The notes under the pieces: generated by a model
Told to the model about the DNA's origin: nothing
The model's database searches: none
Seen by the model: the letters and a program-made list of their open reading frames with translations, nothing else
Program-made: the position numbers and the translations under genes
In this document: positions 20,936-31,807 of the stretch, piece after piece
Layout of the letters: each line of letters opens with the position of its first letter
Position numbering within the stretch: the first letter of the stretch is position 1
NCBI GenBank assembly: GCA_039105265.1
Contig: JAPFFF010000005.1
Span: 4,015,501-4,079,500 of the forward strand
Source of the DNA: Tritrichomonas musculus
Taxonomy: Eukaryota > Parabasalia > Tritrichomonadida > Tritrichomonadidae
Length of the DNA stretch: 64,000 nucleotides
Direction: 5' to 3'

Positions 20936-22028
20936 TAACCCTGTTCAAATGGGATTGTTTTGATTTTTGGGATGAGCATTTTCTTGGATTTTGGGATTTC
21001 TAAAAAAAAAAAAAAAAAAAAAAAAAGCAATTATTTGACCTTTTTTGATCGTATATTGTTATCAAATATTGACCAAATAAGTTCTCAATTGTATATATAA
21101 AAAACGGTTAAATTCTGAAAAACTCTTTGTCTATCCATTAGAAAAAATAAGAGAAATCAAATATTACCCATAAAAGCTTTTCTATCCTTCATCCAATGAT
21201 GCTTTGTTTACAAAATCAATCCCTTTGATGATGTTTCGAGCGATTCTTGCTTGTTGTTCGAGAATTTTGAAATTCGATGATCCAATATAATATACACTAT
21301 CAATTCCATGCTCGATTTTTTTTTTTTTATTCTTTTACGCATTTGTCTAGTTTTATAAAATAGTGTTAGATTGCATTAATTCTTATTCCTTCGTCTGTTT
21401 TTTTCAATATTTTTTTTTATGTTTTTGAATAGTGTAAACCTATGAAAAGTAAAATAGATAATCGTTTTTTTACAAAAAATTTAAATATATTAAAAACTAT
21501 TTGTTAATTCTGATTATATTTTTTAAAAAAATGAATTATATAATGTTTTAAATAGAAAAAATCATAATGTTAGATGTTTTGAAAATTAAATAATTTGATG
21601 TTATAATGATTCTAAATATGAATTATTCAAAAAACAATCCCTTTCAATCTTCACAATTCTTTCAAAAATATCCCAAACAGAGTTTATCAAAACAATTCAA
21701 AAAGTTTCGAAAATCCCACTGGGATTTGTAAACTAATCAAAAAAATCCCTTTGGGATTCATAAACCATTCAAAATATCCCACAGGGATCGGTTATCCCAC
21801 TTTTATCCCAGATTGAATACGAATACGTTATATTATTTGGGAAATGTGATATAAAATATAAAACATAGGACGATTATTTATCAAACAAAAATTTCTAGAA
21901 AAAATTTTATAAAATACATAAAAAATTTTATAAAATAATATTTAAAACACTTTTTTATCCCAACGGGATTTTTTTTTTATCCCAGGATTTCGGTTATCCC
22001 AGCGGTTTATCCCATTTGAACAGGGTTA
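20936..22028. mobile_element. Non-autonomous DNA element with 20-bp TIRs and 7-bp TSD
   Basis: The left end TAACCCTGTTCAAATGGGAT (20936-20955) is the exact reverse complement of the right end (22009-22028). Both sides carry the same 7 bases, AATACAG (20929-20935 and 22029-22035), a perfect target-site duplication. The 1093-bp interior has no gene. It contains many GGGAT motifs near the left end and ATCCC motifs near the right end, plus three palindromes of the form ATCCC-NNN-GGGAT around 21713-21788 and a poly-A run at about 21003-21026. Subterminal motif clusters of this type are typical transposase-binding sites. The superfamily is not clear, since a 7-bp duplication is uncommon. Confidence 0.85.
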
Positions 22029-22349
22029 AATACAGATTCATATGGTGGGCAAAGCGAGAGTTTAGAATCTAGATATATCATCAACTTTTTCAATAGATTC
22101 TCTCAAAAAATGAATTATTCATTTATGCTAAACATTATTTTTATAATATCTTAAATTTTAGTATTTGGATTCTGATATAAACATATAAATAAAATAAAAT
22201 ATCCATTATATAATTATAAAATATAAATCTATCCCTAAATATGGGGTCATTTTTTCAAAAAAACGCTTTTTTAAAGAAAGTATTATAATGAATCAATCAT
22301 TGTTATATATATATATCCAAATCTAAGAGCTTTTTAAATAGGATTTTGG

Positions 22350-24960
22350 TATCAAAAAATGTGGCATTGAGTAATGTCTTATTTGAATTCTTTGTTGCCT
22401 AGCTTTTCATGCATTCTTCAACAATATATTGCATAAATGTATCTAATTTATTGTTATTTGCTTTAACAGATATAATGATATCATCATAATTTATCATAAA
22501 TAGTTTCTCATCTGCAATTTCTGCATCTCATTTATCAATTTGCTACTCTGATTTTCATAATTGTACAAGACAATAAAAAGGTAGAACCAATTAATTTTAT
22601 TTGTATTTTCTCGATTGGAATATGATAATATTATATATATATTCTTTTTTTTAATTTTTTGAAATTTAACTATTGAACTATCTTGTAAGCAAAAGCTATC
22701 TCATTGTTCAAGCTCATATACTGGAAAAAATCATTTGATTAATTTGTTAAGTAAATTATCAGCTCATATATACAAATTGTTCATATATCCAAATGCAAGT
22801 AAGATCGATACCAGATCAACTAACCAAGATATACCACAAGGGACAAAACAGTTTACTATACATTATGGTAAGCTCTGTAATATAGCTGGAACAGTTCCCA
22901 CAAAAGAATTCTGATCAAGAACAGAGTGATATATTAACATTTAAAGCCAGATATTACAATCCAAATACGAAATCTTTTGGTATGTTACGAGAATTCCAAT
23001 TTAAAATCAAAATTGGAAGCTTATATTGAAAACTAAATGAACAACCCAAAAGAGTTGTATTCTTCATTGAAAAAGCTTCGCTGAAACTCATTTCAATGAA
23101 ATTAAACTTATACACTTCTTGCATAAAAACAAAACTGCATTATTTATAAACAGAAAAACACTAGATTTCTCTTCCAAACAGAATGCTGCTTTCATATTCT
23201 AGAAACAACTTTATTCATATTCTCTCTATCTTTTATTAAAATAACATTCAAGGATATTATCATTAAATTGACACTTAAGTAAGTTTGTACTTTTCCAATT
23301 GTAACTGTCAAGTACTTTGACGAAATCACCTTCTTTAAATATCTCATTGATTTTCTGGAGCTTATTACTATTATTGTATTTGCGTTTAAATATCTCATCA
23401 GTATATTGTTTTGTGATTGATCTACTCAATTCTGCACTTATGGTATATGTTACATTTTCTTCATAGGCGGAATTGCGTCCTTTTCGATAATAATCGAATA
23501 CATAGATTATAACTATTACTATACCACCTCGATTCTAAATGAAGTCTTTAGGTTTTAGATCTGCTGGATACAATAGAAATGGTGTTTTTTTTTGTTAACC
23601 TATTTTCTGGTTCAATATTTAGTTCTTATATCTCGAAATCCATGCATATACATCATATAATCTCTTGTAATTGGTCTTCGATTTTGATAATTCTGTTATT
23701 AAGTAATAATGTAGATGCATGCACAACTGTTTATCTGTTTGCACCTCTTCTTGTGACTAGTCATAACTATCATTAATGACTTTCATTACGGAATCTGTTA
23801 ACAGACTTAATCGCATTATCGTAATTCTTCAAAAACATCTTCTTATCTTCCAATTCTTTCAAATATCGTTGTTCTAAAATGTTTCTCATTTAGGTGAGAA
23901 TAAAATAGACTGTGGAGTCGATGAATTTAATTGGCACGTTATTTGTTTTAAGAGTGATATATTCTTGGAATTAATTACTCTAAATTTCTTTATCGAAGTG
24001 TCTTCTAAAGTAGTTGCCTTAAGCAGATCTAGCTTGTATATTGGAGCGAATTGTTTATTACTGTTAGTTTAAGTATGTTACTAACTCATCTAATTCTAAT
24101 CGTTTAGAATTATAATGTACTCGTACCTAATCGTGTTCTCTTATTATTAATTCTTCACTATTTCTCTTGCATGTAATTACTTATAATCGAAGGCTTAAGC
24201 ACATTGTTTATTTAATTATCGGTAATATTATACAAGCAAAAGCAATTAACTTTTCCAGCAACATCGTCAATGACGTATGATCGACGATGAGTAAGTTGAA
24301 CTCCTTTGCTTATTAATGGGATTGCAATAGATTAACTCTTATGGAAGCCGTTCTGAAAGATAATTAAGATGATTGTGGATCTACTCTTCCCTAACAGCTT
24401 TGTAGTTTATATAAAATGCTATATCTAATCGTAGTAAACCTGTTTCCAAGCTATCATTAATACTTTTTCTAAACATCTCATCTGGATTGTATAACCAATC
24501 TACTATATGTGTTCTTATCTTTGATCTAACACTTGGCCTCTAGATCGATTGGATGAACTTGTTGTAGAACTTATACTTGACTCAACCGAGTTCTGTGTTA
24601 TGGATGAAGGTTAAACAGTTCTTAACAAGAAATTATTCGTTATCCAAAATTATTTAATCGCGATTATTTATTTAGTATTGGATAACCTCTTCTTTGTTAA
24701 TAACACCAGCGAAGTCTTGTGTAAATTCGATATATTTAATATAGATACATTCATTGTTAAAGGATTTAATAGATTCTTCACTAGCAATTAGGATGACTGA
24801 TTATGAGATGGATTTAACCATGGTTAAGGATAGTTGAGCTTTAGTTCAATTATCATATATGGAGGTTAGTTTATTTAAGAAAGTAAATCTCCTTAATCTA
24901 TCTACTGTATTGGATCCTTCTGCAACATAATCATTATTTTAATGAAATGGATTACTTTTC
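22350..24960. mobile_element. Old broken element debris, possibly Maverick/Polinton-like
   Basis: No intact gene. Short protein-like stretches appear on the minus strand around 23190-23560 and 24250-24560, and weaker ones on plus around 22790-23000. A minus-strand piece near 23300 resembles the C-terminal region of an integrase. Large DNA elements of the Maverick/Polinton class are abundant in trichomonads, so this is the leading guess; other element families remain possible. It looks old, with many breaks, and neither end was found. Confidence 0.3.
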
Positions 24961-25399
24961 CCCTAATTCTTTGCATTTCATACATCATTTGCATTTTTTT
25001 TCTTATTGCTAAAATTTACCAACCTCCGTATATGAAAATTAAAAATAAAAATATAGATTTTTCTCATAAAAAAAATTTTTTTTTTTAAAGATTGGTAGTT
25101 ACTAAGTTAACCGAAAATTTTTTTATTCAAAAAGCACGTTATATTGCGGTTGAATAATTTTTTGACATTCTAAAAAAAAAAATCAATATAATAACTTTTA
25201 GATTTTAAACAATTTGGCCAATTTTAATAAAATACAACTTCAATATATAGTTTTCACTTTTGAGTATGTTAGCCAAATTATATGGCCATTTTGAAAGCTA
25301 TCTTCTGAAAGTTTAATTCTAAACGATTAATCAATTTAATTGAAAAAAATCAACAACGTATTTTATTCAATATAACATTTTTTATTTTCAATTTTTCCA
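24961..25399. other. Intergenic upstream of the MAP kinase gene
   Basis: AT-rich with long T and A runs. No gene seen. No exact initiator consensus was found within 20 bases of the ATG at 25400; the nearest candidate is a TCAATT. Confidence 0.5.
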
Positions 25400-26515
25400 A
25401 TGACTCAAGATAATGACGCAAATATCGATAACATCGACCGCCAGATTCTCCGACGCTATGAAATTATTCAAAAAATTGGAAAAGGAGCATACGGTATCGT
25501 TTGGCGAGTTCTAGATAAACAAACTCAACAAGTTTACGCACTTAAAAAGTCGTTTAGTGCCTTTCAAAATGTAACCGATGCACAACGAACTTATCGCGAA
25601 ATCACAATATTACGGCAGCTGCGGCGACATCCTTTCATTGTAGGATTAGTTGCTGTTCATCGCGCTGAAAACGATCAGGACATTTATCTTGTATTTGAAA
25701 GTATGGAAACCGATATTCATGCTGTTATTCGAGCTAATTTACTACTTGATGTTCATCATCGATTCATTTTCTGGCAATTATTATGCGCTCTCAAATATTG
25801 TCACTCAGCAGGAATTATTCACCGTGATCTCAAACCCTCAAATCTTCTCATTAATTCTGACGCATCAATCAAATTATGCGATTTTGGTCTTGCTAGAGTT
25901 GTTGATTCTGATCATCAACCTGATGATTTAACTGATTACATTGCAACGCGATGGTATAGAGCTCCCGAAATTCTTTTTGGATCTTGCACCTACACCTCTG
26001 CAGTCGATATGTGGGCAGCTGGCTGCATATTAGCTGAATTAGTTAGCGGAAGACCACTTTTCCCTGGATCTTCAACAATGGACCAACTAGAAAGACTCAT
26101 ATCGTATACTGGGCCACCATCACAACAAGAAATAGAATCAATGGACTCTGCATTCACTCAAACAATGCTTTCAAATTTATCATATTCGAAACCAAGAATG
26201 TATCTTGAAGAAAAACTTGAAGGAGCGCCACCAGACGCTATAGATTTAATTCGAAAATTAATAGCTTTTAATCCTACAGAAAGACCAACAGCCGAACAGT
26301 GTTTGGAACACCCATATGTTGCTCAATTTCATTATCCAGCCAAAGAGATTGTGGCGACAGAGAAGGTTACTATGGTTCTTAAAGATTCTGAAAAGCATAC
26401 AATTCGTGATTATAGAAATCAAATTTATAGAGAAGCTGTCACGCCTACTGATTCTGGAAAGAGGAGGTCTCGGCCAGCTAGCAAAACAAAAAATCATCCA
26501 ACTTCTGTTCATTAA
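25400..26515 (+). CDS. ERK7/MAPK15-like MAP kinase (TDY activation loop)
   Basis: 371 aa protein kinase. Glycine loop GKGAYG at 27-32, catalytic Lys at 49 (YALKK), HRDLKPSNLL at 141-150, DFGLAR at 161-166 and ATRWYRAPE after the activation lip. The lip is T178-D179-Y180 rather than TEY. The FxNVTDAQRTYREITILRQL helix and HRAENDQDIYLVFE are characteristic of the ERK7/MAPK15 group, which often autophosphorylates and is linked to cilia and basal bodies in other eukaryotes. A short basic tail (about 330-371) replaces the long Pro-rich tail of animal MAPK15. A flagellar or cytoskeletal role would fit this flagellate but is inference. Confidence 0.92.
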   Translation: MTQDNDANIDNIDRQILRRYEIIQKIGKGAYGIVWRVLDKQTQQVYALKKSFSAFQNVTDAQRTYREITILRQLRRHPFIVGLVAVHRAENDQDIYLVFESMETDIHAVIRANLLLDVHHRFIFWQLLCALKYCHSAGIIHRDLKPSNLLINSDASIKLCDFGLARVVDSDHQPDDLTDYIATRWYRAPEILFGSCTYTSAVDMWAAGCILAELVSGRPLFPGSSTMDQLERLISYTGPPSQQEIESMDSAFTQTMLSNLSYSKPRMYLEEKLEGAPPDAIDLIRKLIAFNPTERPTAEQCLEHPYVAQFHYPAKEIVATEKVTMVLKDSEKHTIRDYRNQIYREAVTPTDSGKRRSRPASKTKNHPTSVH

Positions 26516-26999
26516 TCATTTTAAACATAGCATTATTTTTTACTTTTTCTTGATATAACCTTTGAAGGTAATGAAGAAAAATAAAAATATAATGTTTAAA
26601 ATTGTGAATTGTTTTATGGTAAACTCAATAAATTTATTTACTCTTTCTTTTTATTTTCTTCTTTTTATGAACAAACAAAGAAATTCTGTTTTAAACTTTC
26701 TCTTTTATGGTAAACATATCTTACAATTTGAAAAAATAGGAAAAGTTTTTACGACCAAATTAAGAAGTTCAAACGAAACCAAATAGTCTCACAAAAGTTT
26801 TAAAAAACCTAAATAAAACTTAACTAGGTTTGGAAAATTTTAAAAAAATAAGAATAGATTATTTCGTGCAATAATCAAGATACGAACACCATGCAATTTA
26901 CAATATATAGATATAAAGCAATTTTTTTGAAAATCTTTTTTATAAAAAAAAATGTGAGGAAAATAAGACGAAATGAATAAAATATTACAAAGCTCATGA
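26516..26999. other. Convergent 3' spacer
   Basis: AT-rich spacer between the kinase gene and the minus-strand HSBP1 gene. Small open frames here look like chance. Nothing else was seen. Confidence 0.6.
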
Positions 27000-27203
27000 T
27001 TACTTGGGGTTTTCACCATCAGCTTGATTCATAAGCTGATCAATGGAAGCTTCAAGTTCGTTAATTTTTGATGACATTTCATCAATTCTTCCAAGGACTT
27101 GTTGAGCCATATCAGTGAATTTTTGTTCCATTTGACTGAAGATGTTATCCATGAAGTTTGCAAGATCTTCAGGTTGTGTTGGAAGATTGTCTGCTTCTGA
27201 CAT
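27000..27203 (-). CDS. HSBP1: Heat shock factor-binding protein 1 (HSBP1)
   Basis: 67 aa. The whole protein aligns by eye to HSBP1: EDLANFMDNIFSQMEQKF, then QQVLGRIDEMSSKINELEAS, matching the animal pattern DLTSVVQTLLQQMQDKF and IIGRIDDMSSRIDDLE. It is a single amphipathic helix that forms a trimeric coiled coil and, in other eukaryotes, binds heat-shock factor and the WASH complex. The start is taken at MSEADN (27201-27203), because ten upstream codons in the same frame are hydrophobic and absent from the family. Which role it has here is unknown; no HSF is in the window. Confidence 0.88.
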   Translation of the reverse strand: MSEADNLPTQPEDLANFMDNIFSQMEQKFTDMAQQVLGRIDEMSSKINELEASIDQLMNQADGENPK

Positions 27204-27573
27204 ATTGAATAAAATAAAAATAAAAAACGGCAATAGACGGTTTTAAGATTGAAAAACAAGAACGTTAAAGAAATTTTTGTTTATGGATCAAAATTCCTAA
27301 GGCTTTTCTCTCAAAAAGTTATAATGCCGTTTTCAACTAATTGAATGAGTCTTATTCATATTTTTGTATATTAAATTATCTTTATCGTATTAGAAAACAT
27401 TGATAAATTTATTACATAAATAAATATGCTATCAAAAATTATATAAACTATATCAGTTTTAGATCTAAATCACTATATCACATAAATATTCCAACTTTAT
27501 CTCATATTATATAAATAACACTCAGTAAAATAAACCAAGTTTTTAAATTACGTTCTATAAATAACATTTATTA
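27204..27573. other. Intergenic, no feature seen
   Basis: A 370-bp AT-rich spacer between two minus-strand genes. No recognisable motif beyond AT-rich tracts. Confidence 0.6.
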
Positions 27574-30500
27574 TCAATGATATGATTCAATCTCTTTTCT
27601 CAGATTGTATATTCGCAATTTTTGGTGCATTTTAGGACCTCCGTTGTTAATGAGTTTTTGTACCGTATCCTTCAGATCTTCAATCCTTTGCCTTTCAGTT
27701 ATAGCTTGGTTTGGCTCGAGTTCTAAATTAAATTCTTTTGCTTGCTCATTTATTAGGTTTATGATTTCTTTTGTTTGTGCAGATTCAGCAAGTGATTCAG
27801 CAATTTTTGAAACAAAGGAATCTTCTTTATTTAAATTATTTTCTTTGCCTATTAGATTAGATGCTTCAGCTTCGAGCCCAGAAACACGTTTTTCTGCATT
27901 TAGACTGTCAACAGCAACTTGACATTCCTGATCCATGTATTTTTTTATTTCTCGCCTAATTCTTGATCTGCCTTTTCTAACATCTTTTAGGCTTTCTTGT
28001 GAAGATATCATATGATTTCCAATTCTCTCTATTTCCATCATAACACAAGTAAATAAGTCTTGGATATCATCCATTTGAAGTTCAATATTATATCGCTGGC
28101 TGGTTGTCATGCGACTTGTTATTGAATTTTTTAAAGTCGAATACTTAATTTTTAATTCTCGGGATTTTTCTTTTAATACTTCATAATTATCAAAAGATTT
28201 TCTTTTGAGTTGAACAGTTTCTTCAATTTGAATATATTTATCTATTTTTTGAGATATTTCTTTATCGAGGCGTTTGACTTCTATACTTGCATTTTTAATC
28301 TTAAAAAGTTGATCTATAAGAATATTGTAAACGCCATTTCGACTTTTTTTGAGTGTTAGAACTTTTTCTTCTAATTGATTAATTCTACTAAACAATTTCC
28401 TTATTGGAGCGTTATAATCCTTAGAAAAAGAAATTGGAACAGGGAATTTAAGTTCACCATTAATACTATTATTGGAAGATATTTGTTCTTGATAATGTGC
28501 TAATTGGGCTTCAAGTCTCTCGTTTTCGCGTTTAGCTAGTTTTGAATCCATAATAACAAAGTTAAAAACAGCAATTTTTTCATCATTCGATAATTGCTGC
28601 CCATCCATTATTTCTGAAATCATCAAAGATTTTTTATTCTGTCTTCGAATTTCATCTAATCTGGCCATTCTTTTTCTTAATTTTTCTTTCATTTCTTCAC
28701 AAACTTTCTTTAATCTCAAATTATCAAAAGTGACGGTTGTATCATCCAAATCAAGTGGAGATAGTAAACCGTTATTTATTTGTTGGCAAGGTTCAATTTC
28801 ATCAGAAATTAGCCCATTTGTCTCTTTTATCGAATCAACAAGTTCTCGAAGTGTTTGAACCTCCCCAGTTAATTCGAATTCTAATTGCTGGCTACGAAGA
28901 GAGTCAGAAGCATTTTGGCCTGAATTTTCTGTTTCCATTTGAGTCAAAGAGTCCTGAAGGACTTTTATCTCTCGCTTAAGAGAATCTATTTTTGAATCTT
29001 GTTTTGATCTTGCAAGCATCTCCGAGAGATGATCTCGCTTTTGCCGTAGTTGATCATTCTGTTGCGATATTTGCTCGATTTGAGCTAGTAATTGAGCTTC
29101 TTTGCCTCTGTTCATGTAAATTTGCGACATCATATTCATCGAATTATTAGAACTACTGCTGTTTTTTGATGCAACCGCGTTACTTTTTTTGCTATTATTT
29201 GTAGACTTATTATTATGATTTATAATTGAATTTGTTCGAGATCGTGATGGATATGACGAAGGAGCACCAGGAGATATTGTTGAAGAAGCTCTTTTTGAAT
29301 TCTTTTTTGCTAATAATGAAACTTGACTATTAGCACCATTATTATTATTATTGTTTGTGGGATTGGTATGATTCTGTGGTTTATTCGGGCTTTTTGAATG
29401 CTGCAGTTGTTGATTATGCTGCTGGTTTTGCGAATTTTCATTGTTGAATTTGCGGTTGAGGTGATCGTATTTACTCTTTGAAAGCGTCATCATTACACGA
29501 TTGATTTGTGGTTTTGGCGGTATTTTTATATCGTCAGTGATTGACTCACTTGGATCATCGATTGTAACCATATTATCAATTCCAGAAGATGATTCATCAC
29601 TTTGCGTTCTGTGCTTTTGAGAGTTGATATGACGCCTAGGTGTAGACTTATCATTTTCTCTAAAATAAACATCTGTTTTATTTCGATTTTGTGATATTTC
29701 TTTAGTCGATGTTGATTCTTGAGTGAAATAAGAAATACTTTTATGCTTATGTGTCATTTTTTCTGTATTACTTAAGTTTCTAATTGATGCTCTTTTAAAA
29801 ATCTGATTGAAAATATCTGTAGAATCGTTAAGATTTTGAATAAATCTTTTCTTTAAATCGTCCAGTTTTGATGCGGAAAAGGTACAATCGACAATGTTTT
29901 TGATTGATTTACTGAGATCATTGAGTTGAGGCTCACGTGATACTTTTTCAGGAATAACTGTTTCAAAAAAAAATGTATACTTTGATTTGATTTCATGGTA
30001 AAAATAATCAAATGGATAAGTCATATTTGAGAGTTTTCCAATTATTTGGTTAGATAATTCAATATTTATATCATCAAGCGAATTATTATCATTTAGAACG
30101 TTAGACGCATCATCAATCAACTGTTGTAAAGAAGAAAGAGAATTATTAATTTCTGTTCTATTCTTTTCAATTTTGACTTGGGCCTGATTATCTGATGAAT
30201 ATAATTGTACCAAATTTTGATGCATAAAAAGTAATTTGATTATTTCTTCGGTTTTATTAAAATAATACTTAACATAATTAAGACATCGTGTGACGGTTGG
30301 CTGACGTAAGTATGCGGTAATTGATTGCACATAAGAGTTCCAGAATGTAAAAAATGTTTCACCTGTGGAATTAGGCTGCTTTGTATTTGATACAGATAAT
30401 AATGAAGATTTTAAAGATGATGAAAATTCATCATTGGCTGTATCAATAATATAAAGTTCTTTCATCTGCTGATCAATATCGCGAATACGTTCTGGAATTG

Positions 30501-30660
30501 AATTTTTATCTAACGGAATAGGACGAGTGCCATTATTATTCTGATAATGCGTTTTCGTACTTCGCGCTGTTGAAAAATGAGATGGCGATGAACTATGCCT
30601 TTTCTTGTATACATCAGGAGCACGAGAAAGGGGTCGCTTTCTCGGTTTTCTGAGTATCAT
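27574..30660 (-). CDS. Large coiled-coil protein, function unknown
   Basis: 1028 aa. The N-terminus is basic (LRKPRKRPLSRAPDVYKKRH). A mostly helical region follows (about 50-290), then a low-complexity Ser/Asn/Gln-rich linker (about 300-520) with NNNNNGAN and NSSSSNNSMN runs, then long coiled coils (about 525-1010), for example QIYMNRGKEAQLLAQIEQIS and CEEMKEKLRKRMARLDEIRR. No signal peptide, membrane segment or enzymatic motif. The layout fits a cytoskeletal, centrosomal or axonemal scaffold, but I do not recognise a named family. A single long exon with no breaks. Confidence 0.85.
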   Translation of the reverse strand: MILRKPRKRPLSRAPDVYKKRHSSSPSHFSTARSTKTHYQNNNGTRPIPLDKNSIPERIRDIDQQMKELYIIDTANDEFSSSLKSSLLSVSNTKQPNSTGETFFTFWNSYVQSITAYLRQPTVTRCLNYVKYYFNKTEEIIKLLFMHQNLVQLYSSDNQAQVKIEKNRTEINNSLSSLQQLIDDASNVLNDNNSLDDINIELSNQIIGKLSNMTYPFDYFYHEIKSKYTFFFETVIPEKVSREPQLNDLSKSIKNIVDCTFSASKLDDLKKRFIQNLNDSTDIFNQIFKRASIRNLSNTEKMTHKHKSISYFTQESTSTKEISQNRNKTDVYFRENDKSTPRRHINSQKHRTQSDESSSGIDNMVTIDDPSESITDDIKIPPKPQINRVMMTLSKSKYDHLNRKFNNENSQNQQHNQQLQHSKSPNKPQNHTNPTNNNNNNGANSQVSLLAKKNSKRASSTISPGAPSSYPSRSRTNSIINHNNKSTNNSKKSNAVASKNSSSSNNSMNMMSQIYMNRGKEAQLLAQIEQISQQNDQLRQKRDHLSEMLARSKQDSKIDSLKREIKVLQDSLTQMETENSGQNASDSLRSQQLEFELTGEVQTLRELVDSIKETNGLISDEIEPCQQINNGLLSPLDLDDTTVTFDNLRLKKVCEEMKEKLRKRMARLDEIRRQNKKSLMISEIMDGQQLSNDEKIAVFNFVIMDSKLAKRENERLEAQLAHYQEQISSNNSINGELKFPVPISFSKDYNAPIRKLFSRINQLEEKVLTLKKSRNGVYNILIDQLFKIKNASIEVKRLDKEISQKIDKYIQIEETVQLKRKSFDNYEVLKEKSRELKIKYSTLKNSITSRMTTSQRYNIELQMDDIQDLFTCVMMEIERIGNHMISSQESLKDVRKGRSRIRREIKKYMDQECQVAVDSLNAEKRVSGLEAEASNLIGKENNLNKEDSFVSKIAESLAESAQTKEIINLINEQAKEFNLELEPNQAITERQRIEDLKDTVQKLINNGGPKMHQKLRIYNLRKEIESYH

Positions 30661-31807
30661 TTTTTAAATCTTTTAAAACTCTTATCAATCTAGAAAAAAA
30701 ATATCATTTTTTTTGAGGAATTTCACCATTCAACTGGCGAATTTTTGAGAGATATCTGAAAGAAAATTTGAAAAATAATTGGTTTTTTTGAAGTTCGCTT
30801 TTTTTTTAAGATTAGTAAGCAGATTTCTAAAATAATTAATACATCATTTTGATCATACAATTGTATTAAAATTTAATTTCCAAAATTAACCAGAAAATTA
30901 GATCTCAATATGATATAAATATGTTTTATTGTTTTTACATTTTTTTCAGAATTTTTGAAATCTAGAATAAAACTTGATCGTTAAATAATCAATTTTTTAT
31001 ATTTTTAATACGATTATTTTATTCTCAATTTTCAAATAATAATCCATATTTTATCTTATTATTATTTATATGAAAATAACTAATAACTTCGAATTAAAAT
31101 AAATTAAAAAGATTTTAAGCCATTTTTGTGATATTTTATTAAAAAAAAATTCATCCTTTTTTTTCAATTTTTAAAGATTCATATAGATATCTATAAAAAA
31201 ATTTAATAAATTTACAGTTTTTTATGTAAAATCATGATTTTAGAAACGAAAATAATTTAAATATCTACTTTTTATTGGAAAATGGAATTAATCTTATTTG
31301 CATTTTCAAAAATTTTTACTGCTATGTCTTTTATCTTTTTGAATTTCAAGCAAAATCAAGTTTATATAAATGATTTGATAAGTAATGCGTATTGTATTAA
31401 AATATGAAATATATAATAGGCAAAATTCATTTAATAAATAAAACAAGATATATATTAAAATTTTACACTAATCATGACTATATTCATCGATAATTTTATC
31501 TCGATTGCATATGAAAAATAGCAATTTACTTTCAATTCCTTTCTGACAGAAAATAGTCTCATATACTCTTAAAATGATCGTTATCTAAACAAATTTACAA
31601 ATTCATAATTCAATTTTATTTTGACTAAATATATTTATTTATTGATTTATTAATGATTAAATTTTTAATATAAAAAAAATCTTTTTACTTTCAATATGGT
31701 CATACAAATCAATTTTTTTTTCAAAAACAAAAATATTCTGAAAATTTTCTAAAGTATCGTACATAGACGATTTTATTAAACGAACTATTGATTTTTCCGC
31801 GTCTTTT
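30661..31807. other. Divergent intergenic region, AT-rich
   Basis: 1.15 kb between the 5' ends of two divergent genes. Very AT-rich with T runs near 30690 and 30790. No gene, repeat or clear initiator motif was found close to either ATG. It must contain both promoters. Confidence 0.6.

Noticed and set aside
21003-21026. Long poly-A run, considered as the tail of a retroposed gene or SINE
   Set aside because: It lies inside the TIR element at 20936-22028 and there is no retroposed sequence body before it.
30661-31807. Long AT-rich gap considered as a replication origin or centromere-like region
   Set aside because: No repeat structure or other distinguishing feature; AT content is similar to other spacers in the window.
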